From contig JAZROZ010000015.1 in NCBI GenBank assembly GCA_045648985.1, positions 1-64,000 of the forward strand: a stretch of 64,000 nt of DNA. The letters are read 5' to 3'. This document shows, in pieces, positions 1 to 7,667 of the stretch. Origin of the DNA: SIG437 sp045648985. GTDB taxonomy: Bacteria > Bacillota > Clostridia > UBA1381 > UBA9506. The first letter of the stretch is position 1. Every line of letters starts with the position of its first letter. The position numbers and the translations under genes were made by a program. A model generated the notes under the pieces. The model saw only the letters and a list, made by a program, of their open reading frames with translations, was not told where the DNA came from and searched no databases.

Positions 1-111
1 ACAGAAAAAATGGATAGTGGTTCAACATGTTATTTGTTTGAGGGAAATAAACTTTCTGTAGTTTTCATTTGTTCAGATACAGAAATGTTTATAGATGTTT
101 GTAAAATTTAG
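1..111 (+). CDS. C-terminal end of an unknown protein (cut by window edge)
   Basis: The first frame is open from base 1 to a TAG stop at 109-111, giving the last 36 residues of a protein that begins outside the window. The tail is mixed hydrophobic and acidic and ends DVCKI. No domain can be recognised. A rho-independent terminator-like hairpin follows about 40 bases downstream, which fits the end of a real transcript. That this is a gene end rather than a chance open frame is inferred from the clean frame and the terminator. Confidence 0.5.
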   Translation, partial: TEKMDSGSTCYLFEGNKLSVVFICSDTEMFIDVCKI

Positions 112-152
112 CTCAAATCACAACTGTCATCTAAACCATTCGGCTCTTCCAG

Positions 153-189
153 AAAAAAGACATTATTCATATGAATAATGTCTTTTTTT
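153..189 (+). terminator. Rho-independent terminator, start of the structured repeat region
   Basis: A perfect inverted repeat with an A-rich left flank and T-rich right flank (AAAAAAAGACATTATTCAT then its complement) forms a long stem followed by seven T. It can end the transcript of the partial gene at 1-111 and directly precedes the first hairpin array. Confidence 0.8.
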
Positions 190-190
190 C

Positions 191-432
191 AGCTAAATTC
201 GCCTGACGGCGAGCTAAATGTGCTTTCTGCACGCTAAATTATTTCGCAGCTAAATTGACTTATCGTCAGCTATAAGGCGAATTTAATTTAGCTACTCCAA
301 AGGAGTTATTTAGCTATTGTGAAGCAATAATTTCGCTTTGCACGATAGTGCAAAATTTAACTAAAACATGCTGCATCCATTATGTATTCAAAAGCCATGA
401 AAAAAGACTATTCTTCGGAATAGTCTTTTTTC
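191..432 (+). repeat. Structured repeat unit 1: mini-hairpin array, conserved tail and terminator
   Basis: Short hairpins (CGCC-TGAC-GGCG, GTGC-TTTCT-GCAC, ACTCC-AAA-GGAGT, TTGCAC-GATA-GTGCAA) are separated by a linker resembling AGCTAAAT. The linker appears in forward orientation on the left half and as its reverse complement ATTTAGCT on the right half. A perfect 10-bp pair, TAAATTCGCC (194-203) with GGCGAATTTA (276-285), encloses a 72-base loop. The array is followed by a tail (about 359-406) containing ATTATG and AAAGCCATGAAAAAAG, then a terminator hairpin at 400-432 with a TTCG loop. The same plan recurs at 433-650. No protein is encoded. It looks like a mobile or repeated structured element, or a long structured RNA. 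Confidence 0.75.
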
Positions 433-650
433 GGTTATATTTGCCTTTGGCAAGTTATATTGCTACGCAGTTATATTCGGCTTATGCCGGATGATATTGT
501 GCTTCGCACAGTTAAATGGCAAATATAATATCACTTTTACAAAGTAAAAATATCACTCCAACGAAGTTGGAATATCACTAAAATAAATGCATCTATTATG
601 AACGTGAAAGCTATGAAAAAAGCATCAACTTTGTCGGTTCTTTTTTTCGT
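433..650 (+). repeat. Structured repeat unit 2: mini-hairpin array, conserved tail and degenerate terminator
   Basis: This unit has the same architecture as the unit at 191-432 but mostly different sequence. Hairpins such as TGCC-TTT-GGCA, CGGC-TTAT-GCCG, GTGC-TTC-GCAC and TCCAAC-GAA-GTTGGA are separated by GTTATATT-like linkers on the left and AATATCAC-like linkers on the right. A perfect 11-bp pair, TTATATTTGCC (435-445) with GGCAAATATAA (518-528), again encloses exactly 72 bases. The tail at 578-625 aligns with that of unit 1 (CTAAAA, GCATC, ATTATG, AAAGC, ATGAAAAAAG). The final hairpin (AAAAAAGCATC.. GGTTCTTTTTTT) is imperfect and looks like a decayed terminator. Confidence 0.72.
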
Positions 651-759
651 TGCTGCAATTGTTAAAGGGACTCAGGCAGCAAGAGAGCACGAACTGTTTG
701 CAGTGACTCTCAGGCTTAAAAAACAATTCGCAGGATTGTTTTTTAAGGATCTCGTCTAA
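598..759 (+). CDS. Possible small peptide within the repeat tail
   Basis: An open frame of 53 codons runs from ATG 598 (second in-frame ATG at 613) to TAA 757-759. The translation begins MNVKAMKK, continues with a hydrophobic stretch (LSVLFFVAAIV) and ends FFKDLV. The matching frame in the tail of repeat unit 1 reads MYSKAMKK and then stops. There is no convincing ribosome binding site. The frame contains a perfect 13-bp inverted repeat at 715-747, typical of non-coding structured DNA. It may be only the protein reading of a conserved nucleic-acid element. Low confidence that it is translated. Confidence 0.25.
   Translation: MNVKAMKKASTLSVLFFVAAIVKGTQAAREHELFAVTLRLKKQFAGLFFKDLV
715..747 (+). 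repeat. Perfect 13-bp inverted repeat
   Basis: CTTAAAAAACAAT (715-727) and its exact complement (735-747) flank a 7-base loop. It is self-complementary enough to form a hairpin on either strand. It lies at the right end of the structured repeat region and may be part of that element or a terminator-like boundary. Bases 760-854 hold nothing else that I can recognise. Confidence 0.6.
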
Positions 760-854
760 ATACCACCAGAAAGAAATTGAAATTTTGTTGAGAAGATTAT
801 TGTTTCTATATTATAGGTAAAAGAGAAAAGAAATGGTGTTTTTTTTCTAAAACA

Positions 855-883
855 TTGATTTATTTATAGAACAGTGTTATACT
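855..883 (+). promoter_or_regulatory. SigA promoter of the MFS gene, with AACA-G-TGTT dyad
   Basis: TTGATT (855-860), a 17-base spacer, and TATACT (878-883). The spacer ends in an AACA-G-TGTT dyad that could be an operator. Bases 854-883 match 23 of 30 positions of the promoter in front of the LysR gene (2780-2809), so both may answer to the same regulator. Confidence 0.75.
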
Positions 884-920
884 TGTGCTGATATGAAAAA
901 AAGATTGGGGTTATGAGTAT

Positions 921-2186
921 ATGGAAACTTCGTTAAACAAAAACCAAAACAAGAAAAGTCAAGCTTTCATTTTTATATTTTTAGGCTGGCTTGTATATAC
1001 GGTATCTTATTTTGGGAAAGTAAATTATTCAGCTAATATTACACAAATTATAGATTTTTATGGTATAACAAAAGCGCAGGCGGGTGCTGTTCCAACCTTT
1101 TTCTTTTTTGCATATGGAATCGGTCAGGTCATTAATGGTTTGTTTTGCAGGAAATATAATATAAAATGGATGGTTTTTGCTAGCTTGATTATATCGGCAA
1201 CTATAAATCTTATAATTGCTGTTACTTCTAATTTTTCAATAATAAAATGGTTGTGGCTTTTAAACGGTTTTGTTTTGTCGGTACTTTGGCCTACGATTAT
1301 AAGAGCACTTTCAGAGGTTATGCCCAAAAAGGTTTTAGGATTTTCGAGTGTGATTATGGGAACAACTGTGGCAATCGGAACACTGATTATATACGGATTA
1401 AGTTCAATATTTGCCGCATTTGGTAAGTTCAAGCTTTCTTTCTATACTGCAGGTTTTGCTGTGATTGTTGTAGCTTTTATATGGCTGGTTTTATATAACA
1501 AAGCAACGACAATTTCAAAAAAGGAAAAAGAAGCAGAAGGGGTCATAGGGGATACTAAAACTGATGTTTCTGCACCTGAAGCTCAGAAAAAAGGAGAAAG
1601 AAAACTTCTTTTTGTATCGATAGGTGTGTTATGCTTTTGTGCGATAGGTGTTAATTTAATCAAAGATGGATTAACGACATGGGTTCCGTCGATCCTTAAA
1701 GAAGAATTTTTTGTAAGTGACTCGATTTCAATTTTATTAACTCTGTTTTTACCAGTGCTCGCCGTGTTTGGTAATGCCTTTGCACTAAAGGTACATAACA
1801 AGGTTCCTGATTATGTAAATCATTGTACAGTAGTTTTTATAGTTATGGCTGTTCTCATAGTAGGCATCATTGGAAGCTTAGAAATTGAATTGATAGCCTT
1901 TATGCTCATTGGGTTAGTTGTTGTAAATTTTTTAGCATCAAGCTTAAACAGTCTGATTACAAGTATATTTCCATTATTTATGAGAGGCAAGATTAATTCG
2001 GGTTTGTTTGCGGGAGTTTTGAATGGATTTTCTTATCTTGGCAGTACAATCAGCTCATATGGACTTGGAGCGATTGCGGATAACTTTGGCTGGACGTATG
2101 TTTTCTGGACACTTGGTGGTTTTTGTGTGGTAACATTTGTTGTATGGGGAGGATATACCCTTATGAAGATTTTTTCTTCCAGATAA
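921..2186 (+). CDS. MFS transporter, OPA (organophosphate antiporter)-like
   Basis: A 421-residue integral membrane protein with about 12 hydrophobic helices and a charged central loop near residues 195-225 (rich in K and E), the usual MFS 6+6 layout. The N-terminal half, with GWLVYTVSYFGKVNYSANI and the GIGQVINGLFCRKYN loop, resembles GlpT/UhpT-type organophosphate:phosphate antiporters. The substrate cannot be read from sequence. ATG 921 is chosen because GGGG at 907-910 gives normal spacing. The ATG at 913 is out of frame. Its promoter resembles that of the downstream LysR gene, which suggests shared control. A second transporter of similar type lies at 25488. Confidence 0.85.
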   Translation: METSLNKNQNKKSQAFIFIFLGWLVYTVSYFGKVNYSANITQIIDFYGITKAQAGAVPTFFFFAYGIGQVINGLFCRKYNIKWMVFASLIISATINLIIAVTSNFSIIKWLWLLNGFVLSVLWPTIIRALSEVMPKKVLGFSSVIMGTTVAIGTLIIYGLSSIFAAFGKFKLSFYTAGFAVIVVAFIWLVLYNKATTISKKEKEAEGVIGDTKTDVSAPEAQKKGERKLLFVSIGVLCFCAIGVNLIKDGLTTWVPSILKEEFFVSDSISILLTLFLPVLAVFGNAFALKVHNKVPDYVNHCTVVFIVMAVLIVGIIGSLEIELIAFMLIGLVVVNFLASSLNSLITSIFPLFMRGKINSGLFAGVLNGFSYLGSTISSYGLGAIADNFGWTYVFWTLGGFCVVTFVVWGGYTLMKIFSSR

Positions 2187-2187
2187 A

Positions 2188-2753
2188 ATTTTTATTAGTA
2201 CTTGTTTTTTGTTATTGTGCTATGGGCTACTTGCTTGGGTGTTCGGTATTCCTACAGGTGAAAACTATGTGCTCATTGCAGGTCTTACAGGTAGCGCAAT
2301 TGTGCTGCACAACAGTTTTGAAGGCGTGAATGGTATTGAATGGATAAAAGTTGTTTGCGGTGTCGGAATTTCTGTAACACTGGGTGACCGTGAGGATTTA
2401 GATATGTTAAGTCATACTCTTGATAATGTGCCTGACGAAATTGAAGATATTTTGCAGAAACTATATATAAACAATATCAAGACAATCAATACTACTGCAA
2501 TAGAATTTGCAAAATGTATTGTAAGAGCTTGCGAACATCTCTGCGAGATTATGGAAGAATTTGAAAACTTAAAAAGTCTAAAAAAATTCAGCCTCTTATT
2601 ATCAATCTTAATGATATTGATGATGATTGTGATAAGCTCTATCTTGAATCAATGAGAGATTTGATGAAAAATCCACAAGATGCGCTTGAAACAATTTTAT
2701 GGCGAGAAATATTCAATTGCTTTGAATCGGTTAGTCATCGTAAAGTTTTTTAA
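2188..2753 (+). pseudogene. Relic fusion of a Pit phosphate transporter and a DUF47 (PhoU-like) protein
   Basis: Right after the MFS stop, an open frame reads LLAWVFGIPTGENYVLIAGL, the conserved end segment of Pit-type inorganic phosphate transporters. At about residue 57 (base 2380) it switches without a gap to DUF47 sequence (DREDLDMLSHTLDNV...), the Pit-associated regulator. Most of Pit and the start of DUF47 are therefore deleted. A run of seven A at 2580-2586 has lost one base relative to the coherent frame. After the shift, the DUF47 C-terminus (INLNDIDDDCDKLY... ETILWREIFNCFE) continues to TAA 2751-2753. I read this as an internal deletion plus a frameshift, so non-functional. Confidence 0.8.
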
Positions 2754-2780
2754 GCATCAAAAAAATCTTATTTAGACGTA

Positions 2781-2809
2781 TTGATTTTATTATAAACAAG
2801 TGTTATGAT
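2781..2809 (+). promoter_or_regulatory. SigA promoter of the LysR gene
   Basis: TTGATT (2781-2786), 17-base spacer, TATGAT (2804-2809). The spacer carries AACA-AG-TGTT, almost the same dyad as in the MFS promoter at 855-883. Autoregulation by the LysR protein is plausible but inferred. Confidence 0.75.
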
Positions 2810-2865
2810 ATAGTTAAATACTTTTTTAATGATAAAAATCATAGAGAAAAGCTATGAGGTGCAGA

Positions 2866-3813
2866 ATGTTTAGTAAATATGAGTACGTATATCAGGTGTA
2901 TAAGGAAAAAAGCTTTACAAAAGCGGCTGAGAAATTGCTTATTTCGCAACCATCTTTGAGTGCTGCTATAAAAAATATTGAAAAAAAAGTGGGAGCGGAG
3001 CTTTTTGAGCGTGCAGGAAGCGGCATCAAACTTACAGAAATTGGAGAAGAGTATATAGCTGCGACTGAGAAGATAATAAAGGCTGAAAATGAGTTTAAAA
3101 ACAGAATTAATGATATATATAACATTGAGTCAGGAAAAGTTACCGTGGGCGGCTCAAACCACCTTTCATCGTATGTTCTGCCTAAAATAATAAATCATTT
3201 TACATCACTGCATCCTAAAATTGATGTTACACTAATGGAAGCAAATTCAAACAATTTAAAAGATATGATTAAAAACGAGCAGGTCGACCTTTTCATAGAC
3301 AGCTTCGATGAAACTATGGATGAATATGAGAAATATCCGCTTGTTGATGAGAGGATTTTACTTTGCGTTCCAAAAGATAACAAAATTAACGACGATTTAA
3401 AGGAGTTTCAGATAAATCCTGACAATATTTATGATGGCAGTGTTGATTTAAACAGTATGCCGTCTGTGTCGATAGAAAAATTTAAAGATGAAAAGTTCAT
3501 ACTGTTAAAAAACGGAAACGATATGTACGAACGTGCTATGTATCTTTTTCATCATAATAACATCACTCCAAACGTCATTTTTACTGTGGACCAGCTCAAT
3601 ATTTCCTATGCACTTGCTGATTCAGGTATGGGTCTGTGCTTTGTTACAGATACTTTCTTTAAGTATCGTAAGTTTTCGACAAATGTTTTGCTCTATAGTC
3701 TGGGAAAAGAGCACTGCTCAAGGATACTATATATTGTACATAAACGAAATAAGTATTGCACAAGAGCGATGTCTGAATTTATAAAAGTAACGAAAGAGAT
3801 AATCAGTAAATAA
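2866..3813 (+). CDS. LysR family transcriptional regulator
   Basis: About 315 residues. The first 60 hold the winged helix-turn-helix of the LysR family (KSFTKAAEKLLISQPSLSAA followed by ELFERAGSGIKLTEIGEEY), and residues from about 90 onward form the substrate-binding half. ATG 2866 is preferred over ATG 2854 because GAGGTG at 2856-2861 is a ribosome binding site for the former. It follows the phosphate-transporter relic, and its promoter resembles that of the MFS gene at 921, so the MFS gene is a reasonable target. The ligand is unknown. Confidence 0.9.
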   Translation: MFSKYEYVYQVYKEKSFTKAAEKLLISQPSLSAAIKNIEKKVGAELFERAGSGIKLTEIGEEYIAATEKIIKAENEFKNRINDIYNIESGKVTVGGSNHLSSYVLPKIINHFTSLHPKIDVTLMEANSNNLKDMIKNEQVDLFIDSFDETMDEYEKYPLVDERILLCVPKDNKINDDLKEFQINPDNIYDGSVDLNSMPSVSIEKFKDEKFILLKNGNDMYERAMYLFHHNNITPNVIFTVDQLNISYALADSGMGLCFVTDTFFKYRKFSTNVLLYSLGKEHCSRILYIVHKRNKYCTRAMSEFIKVTKEIISK

Positions 3814-3944
3814 AGAAAAACTTTAATTTCAGAATGAAAAAGAATTGCAGTTTATAAAAAATGCAAGCTGAAATTTAAGAAGTAATAATGTTTTGTTCTT
3901 CGGTAATTTCTATCGACAAAAAAGAATTTTGGGGGTAAAATAAT

Positions 3945-5420
3945 ATGTTGTTTAACTCATTAAATTTTTTGTTTTTCTTTGTAGGGATTTTCATAATTTA
4001 TTACGCGACTCCTCATAAATATAAATGGGGAATTATGCTTGTTGCAAGTATATCTTTTTATCTGTGTTTTAATCCTTTGCATATAATTATATTGCTTTTA
4101 GTAACCGCAATCTCTTATTTTGCAGGATTGTATGTTTACAAAAGTCAGGAGAAAAATGATAAGAAAAAAGCCCAAAAAATTGTTCTTGCTATGGGAATTA
4201 TTTTAAGCTTTATGTTTTTAGTTTTAGGAAAATATGCAGATTTTCTTATGCAAAACATCTATCTACTTCTCGATATGGCAAAGATTTCTTATTCGGTAAG
4301 CAACATAAAGTTTGCTCTTCCGGTAGGCGTATCTTTTTTCAGTTTTAAGGCAGTAAGTTATATTGTTGATGCTTATCGTGGTAAAATTGTAGAAACGAAT
4401 TTTTTGAAATATCTTCTTTATGTTTCATTTTTTCCGCAAATTGCTTCTGGACCTATTGAAAGAAGTACGAATCTTATTCCGCAGCTTAATAAGGAACACA
4501 AATTTAATCCCAGAACGATTGAAAACGGCTTGTGCATGATGCTTATTGGTTTTTTTAAGAAAATGGTTGTAGCCGATAATCTTTCAGGTATAGTTTCAAA
4601 AGTGTTTTCAGAACCGGAGTTATATTCGCCAATGGTTCTTTGTGGAATTGCATGTATATATTCTATTCAGATTTTTTGTGATTTTTCAGGTTATTCAGAT
4701 ATTGCAATAGGATGTACTAAGGTTTTGGGAATAGAAACAGCGCAGAACTTCAATCATCCATATTTTTCGAAAAGTATTGCTGAATTTTGGAGAAAGTGGC
4801 ATATCTCACTTTCATCATGGTTCCGTGATTATTTATATATACCTTTGGGTGGTAACAGAAAAGGAACTGCAAGAAAATACATAAATTTAGTGATTGTATT
4901 CCTGGTAAGCGGTTTATGGCATGGTTCTTCCTGGAACTTTATTTTCTGGGGATTTTTGCATGGCATATATCAAATCATTGGTGCTCTTACTATTAATACC
5001 AGACATAAATTCTATAAACTTATACACATTGACAGATATGAAAAGGTGCATAATTTTTTAAAGATAGTAACAACGTTTATTTTAGTTACTATTGCGTGGA
5101 TTTTTTTCAAGTCAAATTCTATTTATGAAGGCTTTAACTATGTAAAATGTATGTTGTTTAACGTCTCTGAAACATTTAACATAGGGACGGTTATTGCACA
5201 GGTTAAGATGGTATTTGGAAGTAAAACAAATTTAATATCATTTGTTGTAGCTTTAGTTTCATTTGTAGTATTTATTCTTTTTGACTACAGAAAGGATCTA
5301 TGCGAATTTATGGGCAATAAAAAGACCGTAACAAAAATAATTTTCTTTTCTTTATTCATAGCATTTATAGTTATATTCGCTTCAACAAATGTTGCTGATT
5401 TTATATATATAAGATTCTAG
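3945..5420 (+). CDS. MBOAT family O-acyltransferase (AlgI/DltB-like)
   Basis: A 491-residue multi-pass membrane protein of the membrane-bound O-acyltransferase family. The hallmark segments are present: ASGPIERSTNLIPQL, FWRKWHISLSSWFRDYLYIP, and SGLWHGSSWNFIFWG with the catalytic His at about residue 326. Such proteins pass acyl groups, usually acetyl, across the membrane to extracellular polysaccharide or teichoic acid. The RBS is GGGGG at 3932-3936. The gene downstream encodes an SGNH-type partner, the normal two-gene arrangement for secreted glycan O-acetylation. No polysaccharide synthase is nearby, so the acceptor is unknown. Upstream, a nested dyad (AATTTCAG 3825-3832 with CTGAAATT 3868-3875) has no T run and is not clearly a terminator. 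Confidence 0.9.
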   Translation: MLFNSLNFLFFFVGIFIIYYATPHKYKWGIMLVASISFYLCFNPLHIIILLLVTAISYFAGLYVYKSQEKNDKKKAQKIVLAMGIILSFMFLVLGKYADFLMQNIYLLLDMAKISYSVSNIKFALPVGVSFFSFKAVSYIVDAYRGKIVETNFLKYLLYVSFFPQIASGPIERSTNLIPQLNKEHKFNPRTIENGLCMMLIGFFKKMVVADNLSGIVSKVFSEPELYSPMVLCGIACIYSIQIFCDFSGYSDIAIGCTKVLGIETAQNFNHPYFSKSIAEFWRKWHISLSSWFRDYLYIPLGGNRKGTARKYINLVIVFLVSGLWHGSSWNFIFWGFLHGIYQIIGALTINTRHKFYKLIHIDRYEKVHNFLKIVTTFILVTIAWIFFKSNSIYEGFNYVKCMLFNVSETFNIGTVIAQVKMVFGSKTNLISFVVALVSFVVFILFDYRKDLCEFMGNKKTVTKIIFFSLFIAFIVIFASTNVADFIYIRF

Positions 5421-5436
5421 GAAATGAGGTTGAAAG

Positions 5437-6417
5437 ATGAAGAATAATATTAAATTTATTATAAAGTTCCTCATTGTAGGGATTTTAGCTTTATTCATTC
5501 TTACTGTCGCAAGTGCTGTGTATAAGAATGGAGAAACCTATGAAGGCACTTATAGTGGTATTGAAAAATATAAATCAGTTCCTGATGCTATAGATTATGC
5601 AAATTTTGGTCCTTCATATGGAATGAATTGCTTTAATTATGAAACAATCGAGAAGAAGGGAAAAACCGGGTTTAATTTTGCACTTACTATGCAGGATCTT
5701 TATCACGACTATGCAATTTATAAAACCTATGAAAATAATTTTAGTGATGGGGCAGTTGTGGCAATACCTCTTTCTTATTTTTCTTTTTGCACAGACACAG
5801 AAGCTCCGACAGGAACAAGATATTACAAAATTCTTCCCCGGGAATATATAAAAGATTATACACTTGAAAAGTATGTTTCAGCAAGATTTATTCCAATTTA
5901 CGGAAAGGGCAATGCTCTTATAAGAGATTTATCAAATGATATGATAAATTCTATTATGTCAAAGACTGTTGATTCAAATACAGACGATAACACGGGAACA
6001 AAACAAGACAAAAAATCAAAACAGCTCTCCAAAGATAGTGAAACAAGGGTGTTCACAATAGAAAATGGCAACTTGAAGATTTATGGAAAGTATATAGAGA
6101 CTAATGAAGAGATGCTTGTAAACTGGATTGAAAAAATGCAAAAAAAAGGGCTAAAGCCTGTCCTCTTGCTTACACCATATTGGTATGAATATGCAAATGG
6201 TTTTGATGAAGAGTTGTTAAAAGTGAGTTATATAGAACCAGTTTTAAGAATCGTTGAAAAAACAGGTGTTGATTATATTAATTTCTGTGACAAAGAGTAT
6301 GATGAATTTATACATACACCGGAATACTTTAGTAACTGTGACCATATTTCACAAAAAGGCTCAGAAGCCTTCATGGAGCTTTTTTTAAGTTATCTTGAAG
6401 ACAATGGTTTGATATAG
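5437..6417 (+). CDS. Membrane-anchored SGNH/DltD-like partner of the MBOAT protein
   Basis: 326 residues with one N-terminal membrane helix (residues 7-28, IKFLIVGILALFILTVASAV) and an extracellular domain. NFGPSYG (Ser near residue 60) and CDHISQKGSEAF near the C-terminus (Asp and His at about 302-303) look like the block I and block V catalytic positions of SGNH esterases and acyltransferases. Residues 180-200 are a Lys/Asp/Ser-rich low-complexity loop. It starts 16 bases after the MBOAT stop and is surely co-transcribed. The likely role is to receive the acyl group from the membrane enzyme and transfer it to an extracellular glycan. Family membership is judged from motifs only. Confidence 0.72.
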   Translation: MKNNIKFIIKFLIVGILALFILTVASAVYKNGETYEGTYSGIEKYKSVPDAIDYANFGPSYGMNCFNYETIEKKGKTGFNFALTMQDLYHDYAIYKTYENNFSDGAVVAIPLSYFSFCTDTEAPTGTRYYKILPREYIKDYTLEKYVSARFIPIYGKGNALIRDLSNDMINSIMSKTVDSNTDDNTGTKQDKKSKQLSKDSETRVFTIENGNLKIYGKYIETNEEMLVNWIEKMQKKGLKPVLLLTPYWYEYANGFDEELLKVSYIEPVLRIVEKTGVDYINFCDKEYDEFIHTPEYFSNCDHISQKGSEAFMELFLSYLEDNGLI

Positions 6418-6472
6418 TAAAAAAGATATTTAACATATGTGTGTAAACGTTAAAAATTTTGGGGGTAAAATT

Positions 6473-7267
6473 TTGAATTCCATTAAAGAAAAAAAGCTGT
6501 TCCTGCTTGATATGGACGGCACAATTTATATTGATAATGACCTTTTTGACGGAACGCTTGATTTTCTTGATTATGTAAAGAAAATTGGTGGAAAATATAT
6601 GTTTCTGACCAATAACTCATCAAAAAGTGTAGACAGCTACATTGAAAAGCTTTCAAGTCTTGGCATCAAGGCTCAAAAAGACGATTTTTTAACGTCAACA
6701 GATGCAACAATTTTATATCTTAAAGATAAAAATTATAAAAAGATATATGCTTTTGGCACAGAATCATTTAAAAAGCAGTTAAGTGAGACAGGATTTAACA
6801 TAACAGATACCTTATCTAATGATATAGACTGTCTTTGTATGGGGTTTGATACAGAACTGACTTTTAAAAAGCTTGAAGATGCCTGCATTTTGTTAGGTCG
6901 TGGTGTAGATTATATCGCAACAAATCCTGATTGGGTGTGTCCCACATGGTATGGATATGTTCCTGATTGCGGGTCAGTTTCAGAGATGCTTTTTAATGCG
7001 ACAAAAAGAAGACCAAAATTTATAGGAAAACCTCAGCCTGATATGGCGCTTCTTGCTATGAAGGCAAGTGGTTATGAACCTTGTGAAACAGTTTTAATCG
7101 GTGACCGTCTGTATACTGATATTGCCTGCGGAGTAAACGCAGGAATCAGTACAATTTTTGTGCTGAGCGGAGAGGGTACAATGGCTGATGTAAAAGCAAG
7201 CGACAAAAAGCCTGAATTTATATACGAAAATATAAGAAAAATCTGTGATGACCTCATAAAAGAATAA
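6473..7267 (+). CDS. HAD-superfamily phosphatase, NagD-like (class IIA)
   Basis: About 264 residues. Motif I is LLDMDGTIYIDN (nucleophile Asp near residue 13), followed by the FLTNNSSKS motif II typical of NagD/4-nitrophenylphosphatase-like HAD IIA enzymes, then GKPQPDMALLAM and the acidic GDRLYTDIACG motif IV. It dephosphorylates small phosphoesters in the cytoplasm, but the substrate is unknown. The longest frame starts at ATG 6437, yet that overlaps the GGGGG ribosome site at 6461-6465. TTG 6473 has correct spacing, and the same TTTTGGGGGTAAAAT context precedes the MBOAT start, so I choose TTG. It is probably in the MBOAT operon. Confidence 0.88.
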   Translation: MNSIKEKKLFLLDMDGTIYIDNDLFDGTLDFLDYVKKIGGKYMFLTNNSSKSVDSYIEKLSSLGIKAQKDDFLTSTDATILYLKDKNYKKIYAFGTESFKKQLSETGFNITDTLSNDIDCLCMGFDTELTFKKLEDACILLGRGVDYIATNPDWVCPTWYGYVPDCGSVSEMLFNATKRRPKFIGKPQPDMALLAMKASGYEPCETVLIGDRLYTDIACGVNAGISTIFVLSGEGTMADVKASDKKPEFIYENIRKICDDLIKE

Positions 7268-7317
7268 GTCTTAATATGTAGAATTATGTATATAAAGCAG
7301 TTTTTTTGAAAAAAAGG

Positions 7318-7346
7318 TTGACATATTAAAAGAAAAGTATTATATT
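7318..7346 (+). promoter_or_regulatory. SigA promoter of the glycine riboswitch transcript
   Basis: TTGACA (7318-7323), 17-base spacer, TATATT (7341-7346). Transcription would start just ahead of the glycine aptamers. Confidence 0.75.
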
Positions 7347-7376
7347 ATTATGTATAAATTAAATATAGAGCTAAGT

Positions 7377-7553
7377 GAAGTATGCAGGAGAAGACGAAAG
7401 TCTGCCGAAGGAGTAACGCTCTCAGGTGCCATATGGTAATGACTGCACACAGATAGCACTCCGGAGAAGTCCGATTCTATAAAGAATCAAAGGATGCCGA
7501 AGGTGTAAAACTCTTTTGAGTTAATCTCTCAGGCAAAAGGACGGAGCAAAAGG
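7377..7553 (+). promoter_or_regulatory. Tandem glycine riboswitch (gcvT type)
   Basis: Two consecutive aptamers are recognisable. The first contains GGAGAAGAC..GCCGAAGGAGTAA..CTCTCAGG; the second contains GGATGCCGAAGGTGTAAA..CTCTCAGGCAAAAGGACGGAG. These are the conserved cores of the two-domain glycine riboswitch. A weak hairpin with GGCC-ATAAAT-GGC and a T-rich stretch at about 7551-7572 may be the expression platform. It precedes an alanine/glycine:cation symporter gene, a known context for this riboswitch, so glycine probably controls amino-acid transport here. Confidence 0.93.
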
Positions 7554-7667
7554 CCATAAATGGCTTTGTTTGATATGCGGAGTTTTTGTATAAAAGCTTT
7601 GCATTTTTTATTATTGTTCAAACGGGAAATCCGGCTCATACTTTATTCGCTCGGAAAGAGGAATTAA

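Noticed and set aside
191..600. CRISPR-like array of evenly repeated linkers
   Set aside because: The linkers are short and imperfect, switch orientation halfway and enclose hairpins rather than variable spacers. No cas gene is present.
191..600. Integron attC sites or insertion-sequence ends
   Set aside because: No integrase, transposase, core site GTTRRRY pair or target duplication is visible.
1124..1432. Minus-strand open frame inside the MFS gene
   Set aside because: It lies opposite a clear transporter gene and has no ribosome site or recognised domain.
3825..3875. Terminator between the LysR and MBOAT genes
   Set aside because: The dyad is split by a nested imperfect hairpin and has no T run after it, so it is noted but not called.
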